From NCBI GenBank assembly GCA_964578485.1, contig CAZODA010000017.1, forward strand, positions 1 through 61,270: 61,270 nt of DNA. The letters are read 5' to 3'. A program made the translations under genes and the position numbers. Under the pieces are notes generated by a model. It was not told the DNA's origin. It saw only the letters and a list, made by a program, of their open reading frames with translations, and did not search any database. Positions within the stretch are counted from its first letter, which is position 1, and every line of letters begins with the position of its first letter. The DNA is from CAZODA01 sp964578485 (lineage in GTDB: Bacteria; Bacteroidota; Bacteroidia; Bacteroidales; Marinilabiliaceae). Below are positions 18,547 through 26,983 of this stretch, in pieces.

Positions 18547-19467
18547 TTAGTTGATGTTTTTTAAAAAAGTGCATTTCTCTGCAACGAATTTTTCTAATTC
18601 CTGTATATAATTGTTCCCAGGTAATACCGGATCAAATTTTTCAGGATGATTTTTAAAAAATTCTCGATGTGTGCGAGTCCAAATTAGTCGTAAATCTGTT
18701 GCTATATTAATTTTACAAACGCCGAGTTTTATGGCTTTTAATAAATCGTCAGGTTCAATTCCTTTCGCATTATGCTTTATTGCTCCAAATGCTTCGTTTA
18801 TTCTGCTTATCTCATTTTCAGGTACAGCAGAAGCTCCATGTAATACTAGAGGAAAGGAGGGTAGCAGCCTTTGTATTTCGGCTAAGATTTTAAGTTGTAA
18901 ACCCTTGTTATGGTAAAATTTATATGCACCATGGCTTGTACCTACAGCAATTGCAAGGCTGTCACAATTTGTATGTTCAACGAATTTTTTAGCTTTTAAA
19001 GGGTTGGTGTAATAAGATTCAGATTTATCGACAGTAATATTGTCTTCTATCCCGCTAAGAACGCCAAGTTCGGCCTCTACAAAAATTCCTTTTTTATGTG
19101 CACGTTTTACAATGTCTGTGGTGATTTTAATATTTTCTTGAAATGTTTTATGCGAAGCATCAATCATTACTGATTGAAAAATTCCTGAATCAATAGCCCG
19201 GCAACAATCTTCATAATTTCCGTGATCAAGATGAACAACAAATTCAACTTCAGAATAAATTTTTTCAGCAGCATCAATTAAGTGTTTGATTATTTCCTGA
19301 TGCATATAATTAATGGCAACAGGAGTTAATTGTATAATCACAGGGGAACCAGACTTCATAGCACCTTTGAAAACTCCATGAATCTGCTCAATATTAAAGA
19401 TATTAAAAGCAGCTATTCCACTAATCCCATAACATTTATTATATAAATTATTTATTGATACTTTCAT
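18547..19467 (-). CDS. iolJ: 2-deoxy-5-keto-gluconate-6-phosphate aldolase (class II FBA family)
   Basis: Predicted to split 2-deoxy-5-keto-gluconate-6-phosphate into dihydroxyacetone phosphate and malonate semialdehyde. The 306-residue protein is a zinc class II aldolase: HLDHG (79-83), the GTSHGAYKF segment and LHGAS supply the expected His ligands. By sequence it could be a fructose- or tagatose-bisphosphate aldolase. It is called iolJ because it is the first gene of an otherwise complete inositol operon that needs this step. It faces the AraC regulator across a 282-bp divergent gap. Confidence 0.85.
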   Translation of the reverse strand: MKVSINNLYNKCYGISGIAAFNIFNIEQIHGVFKGAMKSGSPVIIQLTPVAINYMHQEIIKHLIDAAEKIYSEVEFVVHLDHGNYEDCCRAIDSGIFQSVMIDASHKTFQENIKITTDIVKRAHKKGIFVEAELGVLSGIEDNITVDKSESYYTNPLKAKKFVEHTNCDSLAIAVGTSHGAYKFYHNKGLQLKILAEIQRLLPSFPLVLHGASAVPENEISRINEAFGAIKHNAKGIEPDDLLKAIKLGVCKINIATDLRLIWTRTHREFFKNHPEKFDPVLPGNNYIQELEKFVAEKCTFLKNIN

Positions 19468-19696
19468 TGATAAATGATAAAAAGATTATAAGTTATCTAA
19501 TAGGATTTTAACTTTTCAAATTGTAAAATTAGAGTTATGAGTTTCATTTTTTATCTATTTTTTTATCAATTAGTAATGGAATTTTACCCTAAGTTTGTTG
19601 TTTGTACAAAAAAATGTGCTAATTTAAATGATGAAATAATTTAATCAGGAAAGGGATGACATAAATAATTAAAGATTATTTCTAATTTGTTGTGTT

Positions 19697-19726
19697 ATTT
19701 ATACAAAATGTAGATGTATAAATTTG
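19697..19726 (+). promoter_or_regulatory. araC -7 box overlapped by an inverted repeat (candidate operator)
   Basis: TAAATTTG at 19719-19726 is an exact -7 box 23 bases before the regulator's ATG. An inverted repeat with 8-bp arms, ATTTATAC (19697-19704) and GTATAAAT (19716-19723), overlaps it. A binding protein there would block or shape araC transcription, so autoregulation is plausible. A separate 10-bp palindrome TTTGTACAAA lies at 19601-19610 in the same gap. No clean -7 box was found for the iol operon itself. Confidence 0.45.
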
Positions 19727-19749
19727 AGTATATTTTATAATTTTAAGTT

Positions 19750-20649
19750 ATGGAAGAAAATACTATCAAGTCAACAAAACTGATGAAACCTTTTTTTCAG
19801 AAGTTGGCACCTGAGCCCCAGGAATCAATAATTTTTTATGATGAGGAGATTCCTCATTTTGTTGTGCCGTGGCATTTTCATCCTGAAATTGAAATATTAT
19901 TAGTATTGAAAAGTAGAGGAACTACATACATTGGAGATGGTATTAACAGCTTTACCGAAGGAGAAATCAGCATTATTGGTGAAAATATTCCTCATTGGTG
20001 GAAAAGTGACCCTGAATATATAAATCAACAACATAAGCTTAATACAAAAGCTCTCATTGTTCAGTTTAAAAGAGATGTGTTTGACTCTTTTTTTCAAAAT
20101 TTACCAGAAATGGCTCAAATTAGTAATTTGTTTGACCGGTCAAGAAGAGGGATTCAGTTTGTTGGTAAGTCAAGGGAAGTCTTGGGTAAACAAATGAAAA
20201 AGGTTTTTAAACAAACTAAAAGTCGCAGGATCATTGAGCTAATTACCTTATTAGACCTAATGGCAAATTCGGTTGAGTATAGATATCATTCCAGCGTTGG
20301 TTATATAAATGTCCCAAACACCTATGATTTTTTTAGGTTTAATAAAATTCAGGAATATATAATTAAAAATTTTCAAGAGCCTATAGCGTTGAAAGATATT
20401 GCTTTATTTGTAAATATGACACCAACGGCTTTTTGTCGTTATTTTAAAAAACATACTAAAAAAACTTTTGTACAGTATCTTACAGAATTTAGAATAGGTC
20501 ATGCCTGTAAATTACTCGCCGAAAAACACATTCCCGTTTATCAGGTATGTTTTGAGAGTGGCTTTAATAATCTCTCACATTTCAATGATCAATTTAAGCG
20601 TGTAGTACATTTAACCCCAACTGAATATAAATCTGCTTACTCCGAATAA
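19750..20649 (+). CDS. AraC-family transcriptional regulator with cupin sensor domain
   Basis: Cytosolic DNA-binding regulator of 299 residues. The N-terminal half is a cupin with the PWHFHPEIEILLV segment (about 40-52), the likely ligand pocket. The C-terminal about 100 residues hold two helix-turn-helix units: IALKDIALFVNMTPTAFCRY and the PVYQVCFESGFNNLSHFNDQFK signature typical of AraC/XylS. It is transcribed away from the iol operon and towards susC, so it is the natural candidate controller of both. The inducer (inositol, a glycosyl-inositol or a breakdown product) is unknown. No hybrid two-component sensor or ECF sigma/anti-sigma pair is beside susC. Confidence 0.88.
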   Translation: MEENTIKSTKLMKPFFQKLAPEPQESIIFYDEEIPHFVVPWHFHPEIEILLVLKSRGTTYIGDGINSFTEGEISIIGENIPHWWKSDPEYINQQHKLNTKALIVQFKRDVFDSFFQNLPEMAQISNLFDRSRRGIQFVGKSREVLGKQMKKVFKQTKSRRIIELITLLDLMANSVEYRYHSSVGYINVPNTYDFFRFNKIQEYIIKNFQEPIALKDIALFVNMTPTAFCRYFKKHTKKTFVQYLTEFRIGHACKLLAEKHIPVYQVCFESGFNNLSHFNDQFKRVVHLTPTEYKSAYSE

Positions 20650-20699
20650 GTTATGCCAATTTAATTTAAAACGGTATATCTTATAAAATCTCAATCTTT

Positions 20700-20737
20700 T
20701 TTACAACATGTTGTTTTTGTTGTAAACTTCCTTTTTT
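20700..20737 (+). terminator. Candidate terminator after the AraC gene
   Basis: A perfect 9-bp stem, TTTACAACA (20700-20708) and TGTTGTAAA (20718-20726), is followed after CTTC by CTTTTTT. It lies 50 bp past the regulator stop and would separate it from susC. The stem is A/T-rich and therefore weak. The remaining 428-bp gap before susC (20650-21077) shows no small gene. Confidence 0.45.
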
Positions 20738-20884
20738 GGAGGATATAATTAGACTCTTCAGTTAATAATTTTCTTGTCTTAAGTAGAGGTTAAATTTTCT
20801 GAAAAATACAGATAATTAGTCAAAGAAGGTAATTTCCCATTACAAAGTGTTAAAAAAGCTTTAAAAATAATATCAACTTGCAGA

Positions 20885-20892
20885 TAACTTTG
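20885..20892 (+). promoter_or_regulatory. Candidate -7 box of the susC operon
   Basis: TAACTTTG matches TAnnTTTG exactly and lies 186 bases before the susC ATG, leaving a leader of roughly 180 bases. A matching -33 TTTG is not evident, which fits a promoter that needs an activator. The leader has no riboswitch that I recognise. Confidence 0.4.
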
Positions 20893-21077
20893 TTTCATGA
20901 GTTTTATTTAAAAATACGGAGTATTGAAAAATTCAAAAATTGATTTCTAATACATTAATTATTCATTAACCAACCTGTATTTATTATGTAAAATAATGTT
21001 TGATGCCTGAGCTGTTTTTCTTTGTTTAAAAATTTTAGAATTCGAATTAATGATTACTTAATTAAAATTTATTCATA

Positions 21078-24000
21078 ATGCGAAATAAAATTACACTTTT
21101 TTTCTACATGTTAATTTTAGGTAGTACCATAGGTTATTCTCAGGAAGTTACAGGAGTAGTGACTTCTGCCGATGATAATATGGGGATACCTGCTGCCAAT
21201 ATTGTTATTAAAGACACATTTATTGGTACTATAACTGATATAGACGGTCGTTTTTCGTTAAGTGCAAGTTCGAGTGATACACTTGTAATCACTTGCCTCG
21301 GTATGGAATCACAGATAATACCTCTTAATGGTCGTACTAATATTCAGGTTGTGATGAGTTCTACTTTTGAATTAATTTCTGAAATCGTTGTAACTGCCTT
21401 AGGGATAAAGCGTGAGGAGAAGGCTCTTGGTTATGCAGTGCAAAAAGTTGACGGTGATGTTTTGTCAAGTGTGAAGGAGTTGGATGTTGTTAATGCTCTT
21501 TCCGGAAGAATTTCAGGCGTTGATATTATCCAGGCCGATGGTGGTATTGGAGGTGGTGGTTCACGTATTGTAATTCGTGGTGAATCATCAATGGCCGGAA
21601 ATAATGATCCTATATATATTATAGACGGGGTTAGAGGAAAGGCTAATGATGTTGCTTCCGATGATATTGAAAGTATTTCTGTTTTAAAAGGGCCTGCTGC
21701 TGCTGCCCTTTATGGTGCAGAAGCTGGAGGCGGTGTTGTTATTATAAGCTCAAAATCTGGGAGAGGTGTAGAAGGCGTCAGCGTTGAGCTTAATTCTAAT
21801 ATCACTTTTCAAAGTCCTTTGGTACTTCCAAAATATCAAAATTCTTATGGACAAGGATCCGGATTTCAGTATTCGTATTTAAATGGTAATGGGGATGGAT
21901 TGTTTGATGATTCTCGCGAATCATGGGGGCCTGCCTTTGATGATGAATTACGTCCACAGTTTAATGGAAACTTACCATGGATTGCATATCCAAATAATGT
22001 GAAGGACTTTTATGAAACAGGGCATATTTTTGTTAATAATGTTGCTGTTTCTAAGTCAGGCGAGCAAGGGAACTTTCGTTTTTCTTATACAAATACCGAT
22101 CAAAAAGGAATAATGCCAAATAATGGTTTAAACCAGAATCGTTTTGATTTGAATTCACATTTTCAAATTACCCCAACTTTAAATTTAAGAGCCGGTTTAA
22201 ATTATAATCGTGTTTATTGCGCCAACAATCGTAATGTTGAAGTGCGCTATACTCCAAGAAACATTGATTTAAATGCGTTGAAGGATTATTGGATTCCCGG
22301 TATGGAAGGAATTCAACAATTCAATTATCGCCGTAGCGACAACAATCCATATTTTGTTTTACATGAGAACACTTATGGCTACTATGATACAAGGATGATT
22401 ATGAATGTTTCTGTTGATTGGGAAGTACTGCCTGGATTGGATTTGACAGGGCGTTATGCAAATATTTATGAAAACAATCAATGGGATGATAAAAATGCCT
22501 ATAGTACTTATCAAGCTCATAATCCTTTAGCTGCTGAAGGTTATTATGGTACAGGCCAACGTAACAATTTATCAAAAACAGCTGATATCCTCGCTGTTTA
22601 TACTAAAAGTATAAGATCTTTTGTAACTCGCTTATCTATTGGAGGAACTCATTATAGATATGAAGTTAACAATATTGGAGGCTCTATAAATTCATTAAAA
22701 TATCTTGATCTATGGAATTTAAACAATCGAGAAAGGCCTGTAATTATAGATAATTGGACTTCTAAAATGGAACGTAACAGTTTATACGGTTTTTTAAATT
22801 TGGAATATAAAGGAATGCTTTATCTTGATATTACAGCACGTAATGATTGGTCGTCAACTTTGCATCCCGACAATAATTCATTTTTTTATCCTTCTGTTGC
22901 TTTTTCCGGGATAATATCTGAAATGTTTGATTTGCCATATTTTATAAACTTTTGGAAACTTAGATTAAGTAGTGCCGAGGTTGGAAAAGATATTTCGGAG
23001 CCATATTTTATTGAGGAACAAAAATTTGGTTGGATTACTGATTCTCGTACTGGTGAAACCCGGCCCTATGAAGTTGATTTTAAGACAGATCCTTATTTAA
23101 AGCCTGAAAAAACCACGGGAAATGAGATAGGAACAGATTTTCGTTTGTTTAACAATCGCTTAGGAGTTGATATTGCTGTTTATGAGGCTATTACCAGGAA
23201 TCAAATACTAAAAATGCCCGTTTCATCTGCAACCGGTTATAGTTATTTCATGTTAAATGCAGGTGAAGTAAAAAGTGATGGAGTTGAATTGTCTATCACT
23301 GCAGTTCCTCTTAAAAGGCGTGATTATCAATTAGAATTTCAGTTAAACTGGTCTAGAGACAGGACTAGGGTAACAGAATTAATTGATTCTCTTCCCGACT
23401 TCTCAAAGAGTCAGAAAGTAAATGCTTTTGCAAATATTGAAGATCGTGTTGGACAAAGACGAGGAACCTTTTATGGTCGTTCCTATGTTCGTAATGATAA
23501 TGGAGATCAACTTTTTACTTTAAACGGTGATACTCGAAAGACAGGATATGTAGCTTTAGGAAACTACAATCCTGATTGGGTAACTTCGTTAAATACTGAT
23601 TTTAGATATAAAAATATCACTTTCTCGATATTATTTGATTTCCGTTATGGTGGTTTGATTTATAATGAAATGGAACGAAGGCTTAATTTGTTTGGTTTGT
23701 CAAAGGCTTCCGAAGATCGTACGAGTTTAATACCTGTTGGATATGTTGAAATGGAAGATGGTTCATATGTGTCTCTTGATCAAATACTCACAGAAGGTAA
23801 GTCTGGCCAGGATTATATGAGAACCATGATGGAAGAAACTGTTCCTGAAAACTTACTTTTTGATAATACTTATTTAAAATTACGGTCTTTACGGATTGGT
23901 TATGAAATACCAAAACATATTTTAGACAAAACACCTATAAAATCAGCTACTGTAGCTATTGTTGGACGGAATTTGTTTGTCTGGTCTAAAGTGAACCATA

Positions 24001-24131
24001 TTGATCCAGAGACCTTTGGTTATGCTCAAACATCAAGTGACTTCGGTTATTCAGTGAAGGTTCCTGGTTATGCTGTTTCTTCACTGCCATCTGTTCGTAG
24101 TTATGGATTTTCTTTTAATTTTAAATTCTAA
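21078..24131 (+). CDS. SusC/RagA-family TonB-dependent outer-membrane transporter
   Basis: Outer-membrane barrel that imports oligomeric nutrients with a SusD lid, powered by TonB. It has 1017 residues. The Sec signal (1-22, ending GYSQ) is followed by a carboxypeptidase-D-like domain (23-95, with the GTITDIDGRFSL block). A SusC linker and plug follow from about 105 (EIVVTALGIKREEKALGYAVQKV), with GESSMAGNNDPIYIIDGV inside the plug. The barrel ends in aromatic SFNFKF. There is no N-terminal STN signalling domain, so it does not look tied to an anti-sigma factor. The SusD gene starts 5 bp later. The imported substrate is inferred from the downstream enzymes to be a glycosylated inositol compound. 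Confidence 0.95.
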   Translation: MRNKITLFFYMLILGSTIGYSQEVTGVVTSADDNMGIPAANIVIKDTFIGTITDIDGRFSLSASSSDTLVITCLGMESQIIPLNGRTNIQVVMSSTFELISEIVVTALGIKREEKALGYAVQKVDGDVLSSVKELDVVNALSGRISGVDIIQADGGIGGGGSRIVIRGESSMAGNNDPIYIIDGVRGKANDVASDDIESISVLKGPAAAALYGAEAGGGVVIISSKSGRGVEGVSVELNSNITFQSPLVLPKYQNSYGQGSGFQYSYLNGNGDGLFDDSRESWGPAFDDELRPQFNGNLPWIAYPNNVKDFYETGHIFVNNVAVSKSGEQGNFRFSYTNTDQKGIMPNNGLNQNRFDLNSHFQITPTLNLRAGLNYNRVYCANNRNVEVRYTPRNIDLNALKDYWIPGMEGIQQFNYRRSDNNPYFVLHENTYGYYDTRMIMNVSVDWEVLPGLDLTGRYANIYENNQWDDKNAYSTYQAHNPLAAEGYYGTGQRNNLSKTADILAVYTKSIRSFVTRLSIGGTHYRYEVNNIGGSINSLKYLDLWNLNNRERPVIIDNWTSKMERNSLYGFLNLEYKGMLYLDITARNDWSSTLHPDNNSFFYPSVAFSGIISEMFDLPYFINFWKLRLSSAEVGKDISEPYFIEEQKFGWITDSRTGETRPYEVDFKTDPYLKPEKTTGNEIGTDFRLFNNRLGVDIAVYEAITRNQILKMPVSSATGYSYFMLNAGEVKSDGVELSITAVPLKRRDYQLEFQLNWSRDRTRVTELIDSLPDFSKSQKVNAFANIEDRVGQRRGTFYGRSYVRNDNGDQLFTLNGDTRKTGYVALGNYNPDWVTSLNTDFRYKNITFSILFDFRYGGLIYNEMERRLNLFGLSKASEDRTSLIPVGYVEMEDGSYVSLDQILTEGKSGQDYMRTMMEETVPENLLFDNTYLKLRSLRIGYEIPKHILDKTPIKSATVAIVGRNLFVWSKVNHIDPETFGYAQTSSDFGYSVKVPGYAVSSLPSVRSYGFSFNFKF

Positions 24132-24136
24132 TTGTT

Positions 24137-25951
24137 ATGAGATATTGTAATATAAAATTCTTATTACTGAGTTTCCTTTTTCTGATTATAACAATCGTCG
24201 GATGTGATACATGGGAATCTGATATTAATGTCAATCCTAATGATCCTCCTTATCTTCTTACTGATGAAGAGGCAGATTATGATCCGAGTGAATTTATGCA
24301 AGACATGATATGGAGTACCATTAGTGGATGGGATTACGTATATTGGAATGTTGCCGCCGCAGTAACCGCATATCATGGAAAAACAATCAGTTTAAGTCAG
24401 GGGAATCGTCATCAGGCATGGCATGCTTTTGATGATAGTGGAATTGGTCCATGGGGCGGAGCTTATCAATCAGTTCGTTATATAAGATCAATGCGCAAAA
24501 CTGCTATGCTTACCGATGATAATCGTTATTTAGCTTTAGCAGACATCTGGGAATGTTATAACTTTTTCTGTTTAACTTTGCTATATGGCGATGTTCCTTA
24601 TTCTCAGTCTATTATTGATGATGCTCCCATAAATCCGATATATGATAAACAAGAGGATTTATATTTTGCTCTTATTCAAAAATTAAAGACTGCAGGGAAA
24701 TCAATAAATTCTAATGCAATGGCAAATGCACAGGTAGATCGTGTGTATTTTGGTGATATGATGAAATGGAAAAAATTTGCCAATACTTTATTGATTCGTT
24801 ATGCTATGCATATGTGTCATGTTGCGCCCGATTCAACCAAAGCACTTTTGAACGAAATAATTAGCGACCCCGGAACTTACCCTGTAATGGAGTCAAATGA
24901 TGATAATGCGTACTTCCATTATGACGGAGTTCAATATCAATCAACTATTTATAGACATACAACTACAAAAATTGATGAGGGACCATTTAGTAATGTTTTT
25001 GTAGAACGTTTAATTTCATTGCAAGACCCACGTTTGCCACTTTTTGCACGTCCTGTTCAGCGTGTTCATACAGATTCGAAGAAAAATGTGCTTCCTTCAA
25101 ATGCAGGGTCTGACAAATATGCAGGACATCTTTATGGAATTACTTCTGATAATGCTTATGCTTCTTCATGGAATGGAGGAGTTAATTATGCATCTCGCTT
25201 AGGACCATTTTTTAGAACTCAAGATGCTACCGGAAATGCTACTCCTGAATGTGCCACTCTTCCAATGGCCTTAGCAACTTATTCTGAAATGCTTTCATTT
25301 CTAGCTGAAGCTAAAGAAAAAGATTTCCTTGAAGGTGGACTATCGGCTCAATGGTATTATGAAGAATCTATCAGGGCTTCATTTGAACAATATGATGCTT
25401 CTTTTTCTTCAGACAGATATAAAAGAGCTTTTGGGAATACTGCTATCAGCAGTCAAGATGAATATATTCAACAATCTTCAGTAGCATGGGATGGTGGAAG
25501 AGATAAACTACTTTTGATTGCAGAACAGAAATGGATTGCGAGTTTTCTGCTGATGTTTGAACCCTACTTTGACCTTCGTAGGACTATGTTACCACCTCTT
25601 AGAGCTTCTTCCGGAGCTTCTAATTATGATGCTACAGGTAGTGGAACAAAATTACCTTCCAGAGCTGATTATCCGGCTTCAGAGTTCTCTACTAACAGAA
25701 CTAACATAGAGAACGCAAACCGTGAAGCTTATGATATACCTGTTACCGGTGAAGGGGATCGTAACGTGGCTTTAATGTGGCTACTTCAACCTCTTGGACA
25801 GGATTGGTTACAGATGGTAGAATTTAAAGAGCCAAAATGGAAAGAAGAATATCCTTCAATGGCTTCTGATAATGCTTATGGTACTGAGTTTGAAAACTGG
25901 TATAATGATCATTGGAACTCGATGTTTTGGTGGAAAAACGGTGATAAATAA
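24137..25951 (+). CDS. SusD-like surface nutrient-binding lipoprotein
   Basis: Partner lid of the adjacent SusC; captures the ligand at the outer surface. The 604-residue protein has a lipoprotein signal with Cys23 in IITIVGCDTW. Its pattern (DINVNPNDPPYLL start, a helix-rich TPR-like body with WGGAYQSVRYIRSMRK and SYSEMLSFLAEAKE-type helices) resembles the SusD-like_2 group rather than classic starch SusD. A LYGDVPYSQSI segment is typical of the family. It forms an operon with susC (5-bp gap) and probably the lipoprotein gene 60 bp downstream. Confidence 0.92.
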   Translation: MRYCNIKFLLLSFLFLIITIVGCDTWESDINVNPNDPPYLLTDEEADYDPSEFMQDMIWSTISGWDYVYWNVAAAVTAYHGKTISLSQGNRHQAWHAFDDSGIGPWGGAYQSVRYIRSMRKTAMLTDDNRYLALADIWECYNFFCLTLLYGDVPYSQSIIDDAPINPIYDKQEDLYFALIQKLKTAGKSINSNAMANAQVDRVYFGDMMKWKKFANTLLIRYAMHMCHVAPDSTKALLNEIISDPGTYPVMESNDDNAYFHYDGVQYQSTIYRHTTTKIDEGPFSNVFVERLISLQDPRLPLFARPVQRVHTDSKKNVLPSNAGSDKYAGHLYGITSDNAYASSWNGGVNYASRLGPFFRTQDATGNATPECATLPMALATYSEMLSFLAEAKEKDFLEGGLSAQWYYEESIRASFEQYDASFSSDRYKRAFGNTAISSQDEYIQQSSVAWDGGRDKLLLIAEQKWIASFLLMFEPYFDLRRTMLPPLRASSGASNYDATGSGTKLPSRADYPASEFSTNRTNIENANREAYDIPVTGEGDRNVALMWLLQPLGQDWLQMVEFKEPKWKEEYPSMASDNAYGTEFENWYNDHWNSMFWWKNGDK

Positions 25952-26011
25952 GAATACCACCTTTAAAAGCATTTTTATTAAATGATAATTTAAAAAATTA
26001 AAATAACAACC

Positions 26012-26974
26012 ATGAAAAATATTGTAACTAAGATTTTATTCTATGTAGTAATTGCCATGGTATTTCAGTCATGTTTTAAATTTGAAGATGGTTATCGGAT
26101 TGATTACAAAGAATCATTAGCAGACTTAAACATAGAATTTGAAACACCTGCTTATGGTGCTGTTGGAGATAGTATTTTGTTTACCATTCGTGCAAAATCT
26201 GATTATAATATCAGGTCAATAATTGTAAATACAGCAAAATATAATGGTGATGAAGGAACCGGATATGTTATAAAATCCGGAACGGACAGTCCCTTAATTG
26301 ATCATGCCTATGGAACCGTCCAAAATAACACTAAAGAGCTTGATTTGGCATATAGATATGTAATAGCTCAGGATACTTCTAAAGTTGAGGCTGCTATTTC
26401 TCTTGTTGATGAAGAGGGAATTAAAACACAAAAATTTACGATTCAAACAGTTCCTTCAACTGTTGCATATTCAGATGTTGTTTTGTGTACAAATACTTCT
26501 GCACGTACAGATGGATTTTCAACCTTAACAGGAACAACATATCATAATATGACTGCATATGCGACAGTTACAGAGGCAAATACTGCTGTTCAAAAGGCAA
26601 TTGATTTTGTGTTTATTACTGAGAATAATAGTGTGGCATGGCTTGCTTCTCCTTATGATGGACGCTTTTCTGCCAATTTTCAGAGTAAAAACAAATCTCT
26701 CTTTAAACGTATGGAAAGTATGGATAATGCTGATTTTGATAAATTAAGCAATGGATATCTTGCATATTTTGCTCAATTAGATGGCATTGATTCAGGAACT
26801 ACCAGCTTAGGAGATTTAAAAGTTGGTGATATAATTGGATTTAAAACTGATTTTGCCTCCACAAATTCTTCCAAGTATGGAATTTTACGGATTAAAGCAA
26901 TTCATCCGACAAATTGTGAAGGATATGAAGGTTTAAGTTTTAAAATGATAATGGATGTTGTTACTCAAAAGTAA
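26012..26974 (+). CDS. Uncharacterised PUL lipoprotein, possible surface ligand-binding protein
   Basis: I do not recognise a named domain. The 320-residue protein has a lipoprotein signal (IAMVFQSC, Cys21) and is predominantly beta-rich. An Ig-like N-terminal part is suggested by GDSILFTIRAKSDYNIRS (about 52-69). The C-terminal half contains FVFITENNSVAWLASPYDG. Its position directly after susD matches SusE/SusF or SGBP-type accessory binding proteins, so surface ligand binding is a reasonable guess. The next gene starts 9 bp later, so it is cotranscribed with the LRR proteins. Confidence 0.6.
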   Translation: MKNIVTKILFYVVIAMVFQSCFKFEDGYRIDYKESLADLNIEFETPAYGAVGDSILFTIRAKSDYNIRSIIVNTAKYNGDEGTGYVIKSGTDSPLIDHAYGTVQNNTKELDLAYRYVIAQDTSKVEAAISLVDEEGIKTQKFTIQTVPSTVAYSDVVLCTNTSARTDGFSTLTGTTYHNMTAYATVTEANTAVQKAIDFVFITENNSVAWLASPYDGRFSANFQSKNKSLFKRMESMDNADFDKLSNGYLAYFAQLDGIDSGTTSLGDLKVGDIIGFKTDFASTNSSKYGILRIKAIHPTNCEGYEGLSFKMIMDVVTQK

Positions 26975-26983
26975 ATTTGAATT

